Under the pieces are notes generated by a model, which did not search any database, was not told the DNA's origin, and saw nothing but the letters and a program-made list of their open reading frames with translations. A stretch of 64,000 bases of DNA, from contig OX485805.1 in the NCBI GenBank assembly GCA_950295325.1, forward strand, positions 33,157,501 to 33,221,500, given 5' to 3'. This document shows, one piece after another, positions 17,753-28,798 of the stretch. Position 1 is the stretch's first letter. Each line of letters starts with the position of its first letter. Source of the DNA: Polytrichum commune (taxonomy: Eukaryota; Streptophyta; Polytrichopsida; Polytrichales; Polytrichaceae). Both the position numbers and the translations under genes were made by a program.

Positions 17753-20735
17753 CAAAGAATATGTGAATGCACTCGTACCACGCTCGTCCGGATTGCTTCA
17801 ATCCATAGAGCGATTTCCCCAACTTGCATACGAGGTGCTCTCGGCCTTTTTGTACAAACCCCTCCGGTTGCTCCATGTAGATGACCACGTGCAATTCGCC
17901 GTTCAAGAATGCGGTCTTGACGTCCATTTGATGTATCTCCAAGCCCATGGCCGCCGCCATTGCGAGGATGACCCTAATGGTGTTGAATTTGGCCACGGGT
18001 GCGAAAGTCTCGCCGAAATCCACACCTTCCACTTGCGAGCACCCCTTGGCCACCAACCTCGCTTTGAACCGAACTACCGTACCGTTGGCATCCTTCTTCG
18101 TGCGAAACACCCACTTGCATTTCACGGCCTTGCGGCCCTTCGGCAATGGAACCAACTCCCACGTGGCGTTGGCTATGAGAGATTCGTACTCCTCTTGCAT
18201 AGCCGACTCCCACTCGCTCGCATCACTCGATTCAAATGCTTCTCTCAAGTTTCTAGGTTCCCCAACCATTGCTATGTTTGCGTGCTCATCGTCTTCGGGT
18301 TGCGGAATGTGGTTCTTCCACCATTCCCCAAGAGGTTTGCGTGGCCTATCCGGATACCTAGAATTGCCTATGGTCTCATTGCCATCTTGCGGTGGTGGAG
18401 GTGGTTTGGTTGCGGTTTTCTTACCGGCGTTAAGTTTCGATGCCTCCGCGCTACGAGTGGATTTCGCGGCCGGTACTTCGGCCTCCGACTCGTCCTCAAT
18501 GTTCGGCTCCTCCTCGTCCGGCTCCGAAACGTCGCCGCTCGCCTCCAACTCCTCCGCTTCCGATTTGGGAGATATGTCCACCTTCACCGTCGGTATTTCA
18601 TCAACTCTCCCACTTGGACAATCCTCCAAATGCGTTTTGTCTTCGAAAAACACCACGTCCGGACTCTTGATGATTTTCTTCGTCTCCAAGCACATGAGCC
18701 GATACGCCTTGGTGCCTTCGCAATATCCGAGGAACAAACACTTGACGCCCTTCGCATCCAACTTCGTTCGCCTTTGATCCGGCACCTTCGCGTAAGCCAC
18801 GCATCCGAACACCCGCATGTGCGACACGTGCGGCATCCTCCCGCTCCACGCCTCCTCGGGTGTCATTCCTTCAACCGCCTTGGTCGGACACCGGTTGCGT
18901 ACGTACGCCGCATTGCACACCGCCTCCGCCCAAAATTCGTGGCCGAGGCGTTGGGCATGAATCATGGACCGTGCCATCTCCACGATGGTCCGGTTGGCTC
19001 GCTCCGCCACGCCGTTTTGTTGCGGCGTGTAAGGTGAGGAGGTTTGCCGTGCAATGCCATGTTTGCTCAAGAAATCATCAAATGCCTTTGAAATGTATTC
19101 CCCCCCGTTATCCGACCTAAGAACCTTCACTACGTGCTCCGATTGCCTCTCCACCAAGGTTTTCCATTCTTTGAACCTTGCCAACACCTCCTTCTTGGAC
19201 TTGAGCACGTACACCCAAATCTTGCGCGAGAAATCGTCAATGAAGGTGAGAAAATACCTTGCGCCCCCGATGGACGCCGTTTTCATCGGCCCGCACACGT
19301 CGGAATGCACGAGCTCCAAGATCTTGGTGGCGCGGGTGCCTCCGTCCGTGGGGAATGGTCGCCTCGCTTGTTTGCCCTCCACACATCCTTCGCATGCGAA
19401 GGAATGCACGTCGCCTTGCGCCGCTCCCACGTCCATCCCGCTCACCATGCTTTGGAGCATTTTCACGCTATTGGCGTTGAGATGCCCCAACCTCTTGTGC
19501 CAAAGCTCCAAAGGATGCGAGTTGGCCTCGGAATGCGCCAAAGAACTCGTTTCGGCCCCATTCAACACGTTGGTGTCCAATTGGTACAAATTGGACTCCA
19601 ACGACGCCACGCCCAACATCTCGCCGTTGCTCGCCCTCACCACGCATCCCAACGAGTTGAAATGCACTTTCAAACCCCTCGAAATGAGCTTGCTCACCGA
19701 AAACAAGTTGGAATGCATTTTCGGCACATGAAGCACGTCGTGCATTCTAATGCTCCGCACACGGCCTTTCACGCGTGTTTCCACTAGTATGGAGCCTTTG
19801 CCTACGGCATCTACCATGCCGTTATCACCCATAAACACTTTGCGACCCGTGACGGGTTCGTAAGTGTCGAAAAAATGCTTATGTGGTGTCATGTGTTGCG
19901 AGGCCCCCGAATCCACGATCCATCTAGTGGCGGACATTTTAGACGCCCCATCTCTCGCTACGAATGCAAAATCATCGCTCGCCCTTGCCATGTTTGCGTT
20001 CACCTTGCGTTTCATTCGACAATTACGAGCAATGTGGCCCAACTTACCACAATTGTAGCACCTCGGGCCGTCGCCGCGCCTCTCGTTGTTGTCGAACGCT
20101 CGATGTTGGCGGGACAACATGGCCGCATCGTCGCCTTGAGGCTCCTTCTCCTTCCTCTTGGACACCTCGTGCATGAGACGTGCGGTGATGAAGTCCAACT
20201 TGAGCTCCGAAATGGGGCGCGTCTCCAATGCGGTGATCAAATGCTCGAACGAGGGCGGTAGGCTATCGAGCAAGGTCATGACCACGTCCTCGTCCTTCAT
20301 AGGCACCTCCAAGCACGTGAGTTGGTCCGCAAGAGATTTTACCTTGTTGATGTGCGTGAGGATGTCGTCGCCCTCGTCCATCTTGATGGTGAAGAACTTG
20401 CGCCTTATGAACAAGATGTTGGACAAGCTTTTGGTTTCGTGGATGTTGCACAAGGTCTTCCACGCTTCCGCGGGTCCCTTGCATCCTTTGATGTGCGCCA
20501 ACTCCTTGTCCACCAAACTCATGGCAATGATGGCGAAGGCTTTCTTGCATCGTCGCTCGTACGCCTTCTTGACTTCGTCGCTCGCCGTAGAAGGTGGTGG
20601 CAACTCCGAACCATCCACGATCTCCCAAAGATCTTTGGTGGACATGGCCATCTCCAATTTGAACTTATAGAGGTTGAAGTTCTCGCCACCGAACTTGTCA
20701 ACCGATATAAGTCCATCGTTTTCCCTAGAAGCCAT
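17721..20735 (-). pseudogene. copia gag-pol 5' two-thirds (Gag to early RT), MASREN subfamily
   Basis: The frame starts at ATG 20735 (MASREND) and encodes 1004 residues: Gag, CCHC knuckle, protease, integrase and the first part of RT. It breaks off after YECIHIFF at 17753, where it joins an LTR end and stops at 17721. The RT active site and RNase H are missing here; the matching 3' half lies inverted at 15832-17044. Coding quality is otherwise intact, so the break is recent. Confidence 0.87.
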
Positions 20736-21928
20736 TTTCAAAGCGAATGCAAGCTCCCACTCACTCAATGTAATGCAAAGGCTTAGAAACCCTCAAGGAA
20801 GTTAGATATGGCCAAAACAAAGTTGATTTATCACCCAATGTTCTCCTAAAGTCAAGTCAGCACCTTTCCTCTCAAGTTAGATGCACAATAACTTCAAAAC
20901 ACATCAAAGAGCTAATCTAAGCCCTTTGGCACTTGAATATGCTCAATCTAGTGTAGAAATGAACCAATATGTCAAGTCAGCACCTTTCCTCTCAAATTAG
21001 ATGCAAAATATCTCCAAAACACATCAAAGAGCTAATCTAAGCCCTTTGGCACTTGAATGTCCTCAATCTAGTGTAGAAATGAAGCAATATGTCAAGTCAG
21101 CACCTTTCCTCTCAAGTTAGATGCAAAATATCTCCAAAACACATCAAAGAGCTAATCTAAGCCCTTTGGCACTTGAATGTCCTCAATCTAGTGTAGATAT
21201 GAAGCAATATGTCAAGTCAGCACCTTTCCTCTCAAGTTGGATGCAAAATATCTCCAAAACACATCAAAGAGCTAATCTAAGCCCTTTGGCACTTGAATGT
21301 CCTCAATCTAGTGTAGAAATGAAGCAATATGTCAAGTCAGCACCTTTCCTTTCAAGTTAGATGCAAAATATCTCCAAAACACATCAAAGAGCTAATCTAA
21401 GCCCTTTGGCACTTGAATGTCCTCAATCTAGTGTAGAAATGAACTAAACACTCAAGTCAGCACCTAAATGATCCGGTTAGATGCACAAAACTTCAAAACC
21501 CATCAAAGAGCTTATCTAAGCCCTTTGGCGCTTGAATGCCCTCTATCTAGTGTAGAAATGAACTAAACACTCAAGTCAGCACCTAAATGATCCGGTTAGA
21601 TGCACAAAACTCCAAAACACATCAAAGAGCTAATTCTAAGCCCTTTGGCACTCAAATGGCCTTCAACAACTCAAATACGGATCTGATGTACACTTAAGCA
21701 TTCGAAATGGTATGGACATATACCTAAAGAGATCTAGAATGTAGAAACACTCCTCTAAGGTCCCTAACGCTGGTCCACTCCTCCAAGAATGCTCTAAGGC
21801 GCTCTAAAAGCTTCAAGACTCCGCCACAAGGCCTAAAACACCTCTAAAGCACCTCCAATCAGATCCGGCCTTCTCCAAGCTCTTCCTAAGTCGATCTCCT
21901 ACCTCTAAAGCAAAGTGGGCCCATAACC
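20736..21928 (-). repeat. reversed leader with 120-bp type B tandem array and PBS
   Basis: The leader contains about seven units of a second 120-bp repeat (about 20850-21660) with motifs CACATCAAAGAGCTAATC and GCCCTTTGGCACTTG. It differs strongly from type A but keeps the period and the core TCAAGTCAGCACCTTTC. Unique leader and the reversed primer-binding site (21915-21928) follow. Confidence 0.88.
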
Positions 21929-22120
21929 TATTGGGAAATGAGAGGAAGAAGCAAAGAGATCAGCGTAGGAAGCAAAAACACAATACACAATGGTTGCATA
22001 CAATGGAGAGAGTGGTTAGCTCCTCCCCTTATGCCTTTATTTATATGTGTAGGTTAGGACCAGCCGTGACAACCCATATGGGACAATGTCACCGATGCAA
22101 CCTAACACTACCTTCCAATA
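21929..22120 (-). repeat. copia LTR, reverse (5' LTR of the type B leader element)
   Basis: Complete 192-bp LTR with A-type U3 and B-type R/U5, the same recombinant form as at 17045-17236. This supports both being ends of one element. Right flank GAAAG. Confidence 0.87.
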
Positions 22121-22657
22121 GAAAGGTGCTGACTTGAGAGATCCATCCATTCTATGCTAACTTTGAGGTGTTTTGAGTTCCAAAAGGCTTAGGTGTGGCT
22201 TTTTGATGGTTATGTAGTTATTAAGCTTAGTTTTGGAGTGGAAAGGTGCTGACTTGAGAGATCCATCCATTCTATGCTTACTTTGAGGTGTTTTGAGTTC
22301 CAAAAGGCTTAGGTGTGGCTTTTTGATGGTTATGTAGTTATTAAGCTTAGTTTTGGAGTGGAAAGGTGCTGACTTGAGAGATCCATCCATTCTATGCTAA
22401 CTTTGAGGTGTTTTGAGTTCCAAAAGGCTTAGTTGTGGCTTTTTGATGGTTATATAGTTATTAAGCTTAGTTTTGGAGTGGAAAGGTGCTGACTTGAGAG
22501 ATCCATCCATTCTATGCTTACTTTGAGGTGTTTTGAGTTCCAAAAGGCTTAGTTGTGGCTTTTTGATGGTTATGTAGTTATTAAGCTTAGTTTTGGAGTG
22601 GAAAGGTGCTGACTTGAGAGATCCATCCATTCAAAACTAACTTTGAGGTGTTTTGAG
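22121..22657 (+). repeat. type A leader array fragment (about 4.5 units), host of nested insertion
   Basis: Plus-strand 120-bp units begin within GAAAGGTGCTGACTTG and end TTTTGAG just before an LTR. The last five bases TTGAG recur at 28799-28803, where the leader resumes. The fragment is therefore the left part of the element whose gag starts at 29359. Confidence 0.87.
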
Positions 22658-22849
22658 TATTGGAAGATAGTGTTAGGTTGCATCGGTGACATTGTCCCAT
22701 ATGGGTTGTCTACGCTGGTCCTAACCCATACATATAAATAAAGGCATAAGGGGAGGAGGTAATCACTCTCTCCATTGTATGCAACCATTGTGTATTGTGT
22801 TCTTGCTTGCTACGCTGATCTCTTTGCTTCTTCCTCTCATTTCCCAATA
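22658..22849 (+). repeat. outer 5' LTR of the 22658-28798 element (B type)
   Basis: TATTGGAAGATAG to CCCAATA, 192 bp, TATAAATA at 22733-22740. PBS GGTTATGGGCCCAC follows at 22850-22863. Confidence 0.9.
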
Positions 22850-23433
22850 GGTTATGGGCCCACTTTGCTTTAGAGCTTAGAGATCAACTTAGGAAGAGGT
22901 AGGAGAGAGCCGGATCTGATCGGAGGCGATTTGGAGGTGTTTCAAGCTTTTGGTGGAGTTTTGGAGTTTTGGAGCACTTTTGGAGCGCCTTGGAGCATTC
23001 TTGGACACTTGGACCAGCGTGGAGGACACCTTAGGTTGAGGTTCATTGTATCTTGAGTGTTTATGTGAGATCGATTCGCATTTTGAGGGTTTGAGGTGCT
23101 TTGAGTTCCAAAAGGCTTAGGTGTGGCTTTTTGATGGTTATGTAGTTATTAAGCTTAGTTTTGGAGTGGAAAGGTGCTGACTTGAGAGATCCATCCATTC
23201 TATGCTTACTTTGAGGTGTTTTGAGTTCCAAAAGGCTTAGGTGTGGCTTTTTGATGGTTATGTAGTTATTAAGCTTAGTTTTGGAGTGGAAAGGTGCTGA
23301 CTTGAGAGATCCATCCATTCTATGCTTACTTTGAGGTGTTTTGAGTTCCAAAAGGCTTAGGTGTGGCTTTTTGATGGTTATGTAGTTATTAAGCTTAGTT
23401 TTGGAGTGGAAAGGTGCTGGCTTGAGAGATCCA
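22850..23433 (+). repeat. first leader with type A array (about 2.9 units)
   Basis: Leader of the outer copy; 120-bp units from about 23090. It ends GCTGGCTTGAGAGATCCA immediately before an LTR, the same break sequence as at 1685-1702. Confidence 0.85.
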
Positions 23434-23625
23434 TATTGCAAGATAGTGTTAGGTTGCATCGGTGACATTGTCCCATATGGGTTGTCTACGCTGGTCCTAA
23501 CCCATACATATAAATAAAGGCATAAGGGGAGGAGCTAATCACTCTCTCCATTGTATGCAACCATTGTGTATTGTGTTCTTGCTTCCTACGCTGATCTCTT
23601 TGCTTCTTCCTCTCATTTCCCAATA
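23434..23625 (+). repeat. inner copia LTR (B type) with PBS 23626-23639
   Basis: TATTGCAAGATAG to CCCAATA, 192 bp. It is followed by a primer-binding site and a full leader that reaches gag, so it is a real 5' LTR rather than a solo LTR. Compared with the outer LTRs it has C for G at position 6, GAGCTAATC for GAGGTAATC and CTTCCTACG for CTTGCTACG. Confidence 0.88.
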
Positions 23626-23870
23626 GGTTATGGGCCCACTTTGCTTTAGAGCTTAGAGATCAACTTAGGAAGAGGTAGGAGAGAGCCGGATCTGATCGGA
23701 GGCGATTTGGAGGTGTTTCAAGCTTTTGGTGGAGTTTTTGGAGTTTTGGACCACTTTTGGAGCGCCTTGGAGCATTCTTGGACATTTGGACCAGCGTGGA
23801 GGACACGTTAGGTTGAGGTTCATTGTATCTTGAATGTTTATGTGAGATCGATTCGCATTTTGAGGGTTTG

Positions 23871-24445
23871 AGGTGTTTTGAGTTCCAAAAGGCTTTGTTG
23901 TGGCTTTTTGACGGTTATGTAGTTATTAAGCTTAGTTTTGGAGTGGAAAGGTGCTGACTTGAGAGATCCATCCATTCTATGCTTACTTTGAGGTGTTTTG
24001 AGTTCCAAAAGGCTTAGGTGTGGCTTTTTGATGGTTATGTAGTTATTAAGCTTAGTTTTGGAGTGGAAAGGTGCTGACTTGAGAGATCCATCCATTCTAT
24101 GCTTACTTTGAGGTGTTTTGAGTTCCAAAAGGCTTAGGTGTGGCTTTTTGATGGTTATGTAGTTATTAAGCTTAGTTTTGGAGTGGAAAGGTGCTGACTT
24201 GAGAGATCCATCCATTCTATGCTTACTTTGAGGTGTTTTGAGTTCCAAAAGGCTTAGTTGTGGCTTTTTGATGGTTATGTAGTTATTTGGCTTAGTTTTG
24301 GAGTGGAAAGGTGCTGACTTGAGAGATCCATCCATTCAAAACTAACTTTGAGTTGTTTTGAGTTCCAAAAGGCTTAGTTTTGGCTTTTTGATGGTTATGT
24401 AGTCATTTGGCTTAGCTTTGGAGTGGAAAGGTGCTGACTTGATTG
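23871..24445 (+). repeat. second leader, type A array (about 4.8 units)
   Basis: 120-bp units between the unique leader and the gag start. The last unit runs into GTGTGAGAACCTTGAATTAA, the conserved pre-gag segment. Confidence 0.88.
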
Positions 24446-24557
24446 TGTGAGAACCTTGAATTAATTCCAAAGTTTAAAATCAAATTCTAAAATTTTCGAG
24501 GGTTTTTTAGCCCTCGTGGTACATTAAGTGAGTGGGAGCTTGCATTTGAGTTGCAAA

Positions 24558-27500
24558 ATGGCTTCTAGTGAGGGCGATGGCCACATCACGCTCGACAAGT
24601 TCGGCGGCGACAACTTCAACCTCTACAAGTTCAAGTTGGAGATGGTGATGTCCACCAAAGACCTTTGGGAGATCGTGGAGGGTTCGGAGTTGCCGCCACC
24701 GTCCACGGCGAGCGACGAGGTGAAGAAGGCGTACGAGCGTCGATGCAAGAAAGCCTTCGCCATCATTGCCACGAGCTTGGTGGACAAGGAGTTGGCGCAC
24801 ATCAAAGGGTGTAAAGGACCGGCGGAAGCGTGGAAGACGTTGTGCAACATCCATGAAACCAAAAGCTTGTCCAACATCTTGTTCATTAGGCGCAAGTTTT
24901 TCACCATCAAGATGGACGAAGGCGCCGACATCCTCGACCACATCAACAAGGTAAAATCTCTCGCCGACCAACTCACATGCTTGGAGGTGCCAATGAAGGA
25001 CGAGGATGTGGTCATGACCTTGCTCGATAGCCTACCGCCTTCATTCGACCATTTGATCACGGCGTTGGAGACGCGCCCCATGAAGGAACTCACGTTGGAT
25101 TTCATCACCGCACGTCTCATGCACGAGGTGTCCAAGAGGAAGGAGAAGGAGCCTCAAGGAGACGATGCGGCCATGTTGTCCCGCCAACCTCGCACGTTCG
25201 ACAACAACGAGAGGCGAGGCGACGGCCCGAGGTGCTACAATTGTGGTAAGTTGGGCCACCTCGCTCGCAATTGTCGATTGAAACGCAAGGTGAATGCCAA
25301 CGTCGCGAGGTCGAGCGATGATTTTGCATTTGTTGTGAGAGATGGGGCGTCTAAAACCTCCACCACTAGATGGATAGTTGATTCGGGGGCCTCGAACCAC
25401 ATGACACCGCATAAGCAATTTTTCGACACGTACGAATCCATTTCGGGCCGTAAAGTGTTTATGGGTGACAATGGCATCGTAGAGGTCCTAGGCAAAGGCT
25501 CCATCCTAGTGGAAACACGTGTGAAGGGTCGTGCACGGAGCATTAGAATGCACGACGTGCTTCACGTGCCCGACTTGCATTCCAACTTGCTTTCGGTGAG
25601 CAAACTCATATCGCGGGGTTTGAAAGTGCATTTCAACTCGTTGGGATGCGTGGTGAGGGCGAGCAACGGCGAGATGTTGGCCGTGGCGTCGTTGGAGTCC
25701 AATTTGTACCAATTGGACACGAAGGTGATGCATGAGGCCGAAACGAGTTCTTTGGCGCATTCGGAGGCCAACTCGCATCCTTTGGAGCTTTGGCACAAGA
25801 GGTTGGGGCATCTCAACGCCAATAGCGTGAAATCGCTCCAAACCATGGTGAGCGGCATGGACGTGCAAGCGGTGCCGAACGACGTGCATTCGTTCGCGTG
25901 CGAAGGATGCGTCCAAGGCAAGCAAGCGAGGCGTCCGTTTCCCACGGAGGGAGGCACCCGCGCCACCAAGATCTTGGAGCTCGTGCATTCCGACGTGTGC
26001 GGGCCGATGAAAACGCCGTCCATCGGAGGCGCAAGGTATTTTCTCACCTTCATCGACGATTTTTCGCGCAAGATTTGGGTGTATGTGCTCAAATCCAAGA
26101 GCGAGGTGTTGGCAAGGTTCAAAGAATGGAAAACCTTGGTGGAGAGGCAATCGGAACACGTAGTGAAGGTCCTTAGGACGGATAACGGCGGGGAATACAT
26201 TTCTAAGGCATTCGATGATTTTTTAAGCAAACATGGCATCGCACGCCAAAATTCTTCACCTTACACGCCGCAACAAAACGGGGTGGCCGAACGGGCCAAT
26301 CGCACCATCGTGGAGATGGCGCGGTCCATGATTCATGCCCAACGCCTCGGCCACGAATTTTGGGCGGAGGCGGTGTGCAATGCGGTGTACGTGCGCAACC
26401 GGTGTCCCACGAAGGCCGTGGAAGGTAAGACGCCCGAGGAAGCGTGGAGCGGGAGGATGCCGCACGTGTCCCACATGCGCGTGTTCGGTTGCGTGGCTTA
26501 TGCGAAGGTGCCGGATCAACGGCGGACGAAGTTGGACGCCAAGGGCGTCAAGTGTTTGTTCCTCGGATATTGCGAAGGCACGAAGGCGTACCGGCTCATT
26601 TGCTTGGAGACGAAGAAAATCATCAAGAGTCCGGACGTGGTGTTTTTCGAGGACAAAACGCATTTGGAGGATTGTCCAAGTGGGAGCATGGACGAAACAC
26701 CGGCGGTAAAGGTGGACATATCCGCCAAATCGGACGTGGACGAGTCGGAGGCCAACGGCGACGATCCTTTGGAGGAGCTCGACATCGAGGAGGAGGAGGA
26801 TGCGGAGGCCAACATTCCGGCCATGAAATCCACTCGTAACGCGGAGGCATCGAAACTTGACTACGGTAAGAAACCCGCAACCAAAGCACCTCCACCACCG
26901 CAACATAGCAATGAAACCATGGGCCATTCTAGGTATCCGGATAGGGCACGCAAACCGCTCGGGGAATGGTGGAAGAACCACATTCCGCCGCCCCAAGACA
27001 AAGAGCATGCAAACATGGCAACCATCGGGGAACCTAGAAATGTGAGAGAGGCCATTCAATCGAGTGATGCGAGCGAGTGGGAGTTGGCTATGCAAGAGGA
27101 GTTCGAATCTCTCATTGCCAACGGCACGTGGGAGTTAACTCCGTTGCCGAAGGGCCGCAAGGCCGTGAAGTGCAAATGGGTGTTTAAAACGAAAAAAGAT
27201 GCGAGAGGCGTGGTGGTTCGTTTCAAAGCAAGGTTAGTAGCAAAGGGGTGCTCGCAAGTGGAAGGCGTAGACTTTAGCGAAACCTTTGCACCGGTGGCCA
27301 AATTCAACACCATTCGAGTCATACTCGCATTGGCGGCGGCCATGGGGTTGGAGATACATCAAATGGACGTGAAGACCGCATTCTTGAACGGCGAATTGGA
27401 CGTGGTGATCTACATGGAGCAACCGGAGGGGTTCGTGCAAAAAGGCCGAGAGCATCTCGTATGCAAGTTGAGGAAAACGCTCTACGGATTGAAGCAATCC

Positions 27501-28619
27501 GGACGAGCATGGTACGAATGCATTGACGTGTTCTTCGTGAACAAAGGCTTTACGAGGAGCCATGCGGATCACTCGTTGTATGTTTTGCAAACTTGCAACT
27601 ACATTGTGATTGTCATCATATATGTGGACGACCTCGTGATTTTGTCGGACGACGTGGACATGATCAACGAGTTGAAGGCTAGCCTCGAGCGCGAATTCGA
27701 GATGAGCGACCTCGGCGAGTTGCATTTCTTCCTCGGCGTTCATTTCGAGAGGGATAGGAGGTCGCGCACCATCACCATGCATCAACGAAGCTACATCGAA
27801 ACCATTTTGGAGCGATTCGGCATGAGCGATTGCAAGCCCATCGCAACCCCGCTCGACACCAAGACATCGTTGCCGAAGCTTTCGGATGACGAGCACGAAG
27901 AGCATTTGCATGAAATGAAGGACGTTCCATACCAAGAGGCGGTGGGGTCGTTGATGTACGCAATGGTGGCCACAAGACCGGACCTCGCATTTGCGGTAAG
28001 CGTGGTAAGCCGCTATATGTCGAAACCCGGTCCGATGCATTGGATGGCGGTCAAACGGATCATGCGCTACTTGAAGGGCACCTTAGATATGAAGTTGCGC
28101 ATCGGAGGCAATCATATTAACGTCAAAGGGTATTCGGATGCGGATTGGGCCGGCGATGTGGAAAACCGTAGGTCCACGTCCGGGTACGTATTCTTTGTCG
28201 GAGAGGGAGCCGTTTCGTGGAATAGCAAACGGCAACAAACGGTGGCACAATCAACAATGGAGGCGGAGTACATGGCCATGAACCGATGCACGAGGGAGGC
28301 CATTTGGCTAAGGCAATTAATGGAGGATGTAGGTTGTGTACAAGAGGAAGCCACTACCATCATGTGCGACAACCAAGGTTCTATGGCATTAGCTAAGAAC
28401 CCAACCAACCATGATAGGTCGAAGCATATAGATGTGCAACACCATTTCATTAGAGAAAAGATTGAAAACAAAATTGTAGAGTTAGAATATTGTCCAACGC
28501 AATATATGGTAGCGGACATTCTAACAAAGGCTTTAGCGAGAGATAGGCATGAGGGGTTAAGTAAAATAATGGGGTTGGAGTACAATGCCACCTCGCAAAG
28601 TGGGAGTATTGGAAGATAG
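24558..28619 (+). CDS. copia Gag-Pol polyprotein (intact, MASSEG subfamily)
   Basis: The ORF of 1353 codons starts at ATG 24558 (AAAATGG context) and is uninterrupted. Domains: Gag; CCHC knuckle near residue 225; protease WIVDSGAS near 272-279; integrase triad Asp479, Asp542 and the Glu of NGVAERAN; RT YVDD starting at residue 1022; RNase H with SDADWAG, MEAEYMA and CDNQGS. The acidic stretch after the integrase (DIEEEEDAEA) is shorter than in the MASREN copies. The stop lies in the 3' LTR. With LTRs, PBS and polypurine tract present, this is the copy most likely to be competent. Confidence 0.93.
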   Translation: MASSEGDGHITLDKFGGDNFNLYKFKLEMVMSTKDLWEIVEGSELPPPSTASDEVKKAYERRCKKAFAIIATSLVDKELAHIKGCKGPAEAWKTLCNIHETKSLSNILFIRRKFFTIKMDEGADILDHINKVKSLADQLTCLEVPMKDEDVVMTLLDSLPPSFDHLITALETRPMKELTLDFITARLMHEVSKRKEKEPQGDDAAMLSRQPRTFDNNERRGDGPRCYNCGKLGHLARNCRLKRKVNANVARSSDDFAFVVRDGASKTSTTRWIVDSGASNHMTPHKQFFDTYESISGRKVFMGDNGIVEVLGKGSILVETRVKGRARSIRMHDVLHVPDLHSNLLSVSKLISRGLKVHFNSLGCVVRASNGEMLAVASLESNLYQLDTKVMHEAETSSLAHSEANSHPLELWHKRLGHLNANSVKSLQTMVSGMDVQAVPNDVHSFACEGCVQGKQARRPFPTEGGTRATKILELVHSDVCGPMKTPSIGGARYFLTFIDDFSRKIWVYVLKSKSEVLARFKEWKTLVERQSEHVVKVLRTDNGGEYISKAFDDFLSKHGIARQNSSPYTPQQNGVAERANRTIVEMARSMIHAQRLGHEFWAEAVCNAVYVRNRCPTKAVEGKTPEEAWSGRMPHVSHMRVFGCVAYAKVPDQRRTKLDAKGVKCLFLGYCEGTKAYRLICLETKKIIKSPDVVFFEDKTHLEDCPSGSMDETPAVKVDISAKSDVDESEANGDDPLEELDIEEEEDAEANIPAMKSTRNAEASKLDYGKKPATKAPPPPQHSNETMGHSRYPDRARKPLGEWWKNHIPPPQDKEHANMATIGEPRNVREAIQSSDASEWELAMQEEFESLIANGTWELTPLPKGRKAVKCKWVFKTKKDARGVVVRFKARLVAKGCSQVEGVDFSETFAPVAKFNTIRVILALAAAMGLEIHQMDVKTAFLNGELDVVIYMEQPEGFVQKGREHLVCKLRKTLYGLKQSGRAWYECIDVFFVNKGFTRSHADHSLYVLQTCNYIVIVIIYVDDLVILSDDVDMINELKASLEREFEMSDLGELHFFLGVHFERDRRSRTITMHQRSYIETILERFGMSDCKPIATPLDTKTSLPKLSDDEHEEHLHEMKDVPYQEAVGSLMYAMVATRPDLAFAVSVVSRYMSKPGPMHWMAVKRIMRYLKGTLDMKLRIGGNHINVKGYSDADWAGDVENRRSTSGYVFFVGEGAVSWNSKRQQTVAQSTMEAEYMAMNRCTREAIWLRQLMEDVGCVQEEATTIMCDNQGSMALAKNPTNHDRSKHIDVQHHFIREKIENKIVELEYCPTQYMVADILTKALARDRHEGLSKIMGLEYNATSQSGSIGR

Positions 28620-28798
28620 TGTTAGGTTGCATCGGTGACATTGTCCCATATGGGTTGTCTACGCTGGTCCTAACCCATACATATAAATAAAGGCATAAGG
28701 GGAGGAGGTAATCACTCTCTCCATTGTATGCAACCATTGTGTATTGTGTTCTTGCTTGCTACGCTGATCTCTTTGCTTCTTCCTCTCATTTCCCAATA
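28607..28798 (+). repeat. 3' LTR of the 22658-28798 element (B type)
   Basis: 192 bp, follows the polypurine tract AAAGTGGGAG, ends CCCAATA. Right flank TTGAG completes the target duplication. Confidence 0.9.

Larger units (their letters stand above)
22658..28798 (+). mobile_element. Ty1/copia element, MASSEG subfamily, with matching target duplication
   Basis: It is bounded by LTRs 22658-22849 and 28607-28798, which appear identical, and by the 5-bp direct repeat TTGAG (22653-22657 and 28799-28803). That makes it the best-proven integrase insertion here; the target is the leader array of another copy. It contains an additional complete LTR with its own PBS and leader (23434-23625 onward), so the 5' region reads LTR-leader-LTR-leader-gag-pol-LTR. 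The gag-pol ORF is intact. The inner LTR differs from the outer ones at three positions I can see. Confidence 0.88.

Noticed and set aside
20840-21660. Regular direct repeats resembling a CRISPR array
   Set aside because: The 120-bp units are contiguous without unique spacers, lie in a retrotransposon leader, and the genome is eukaryotic.
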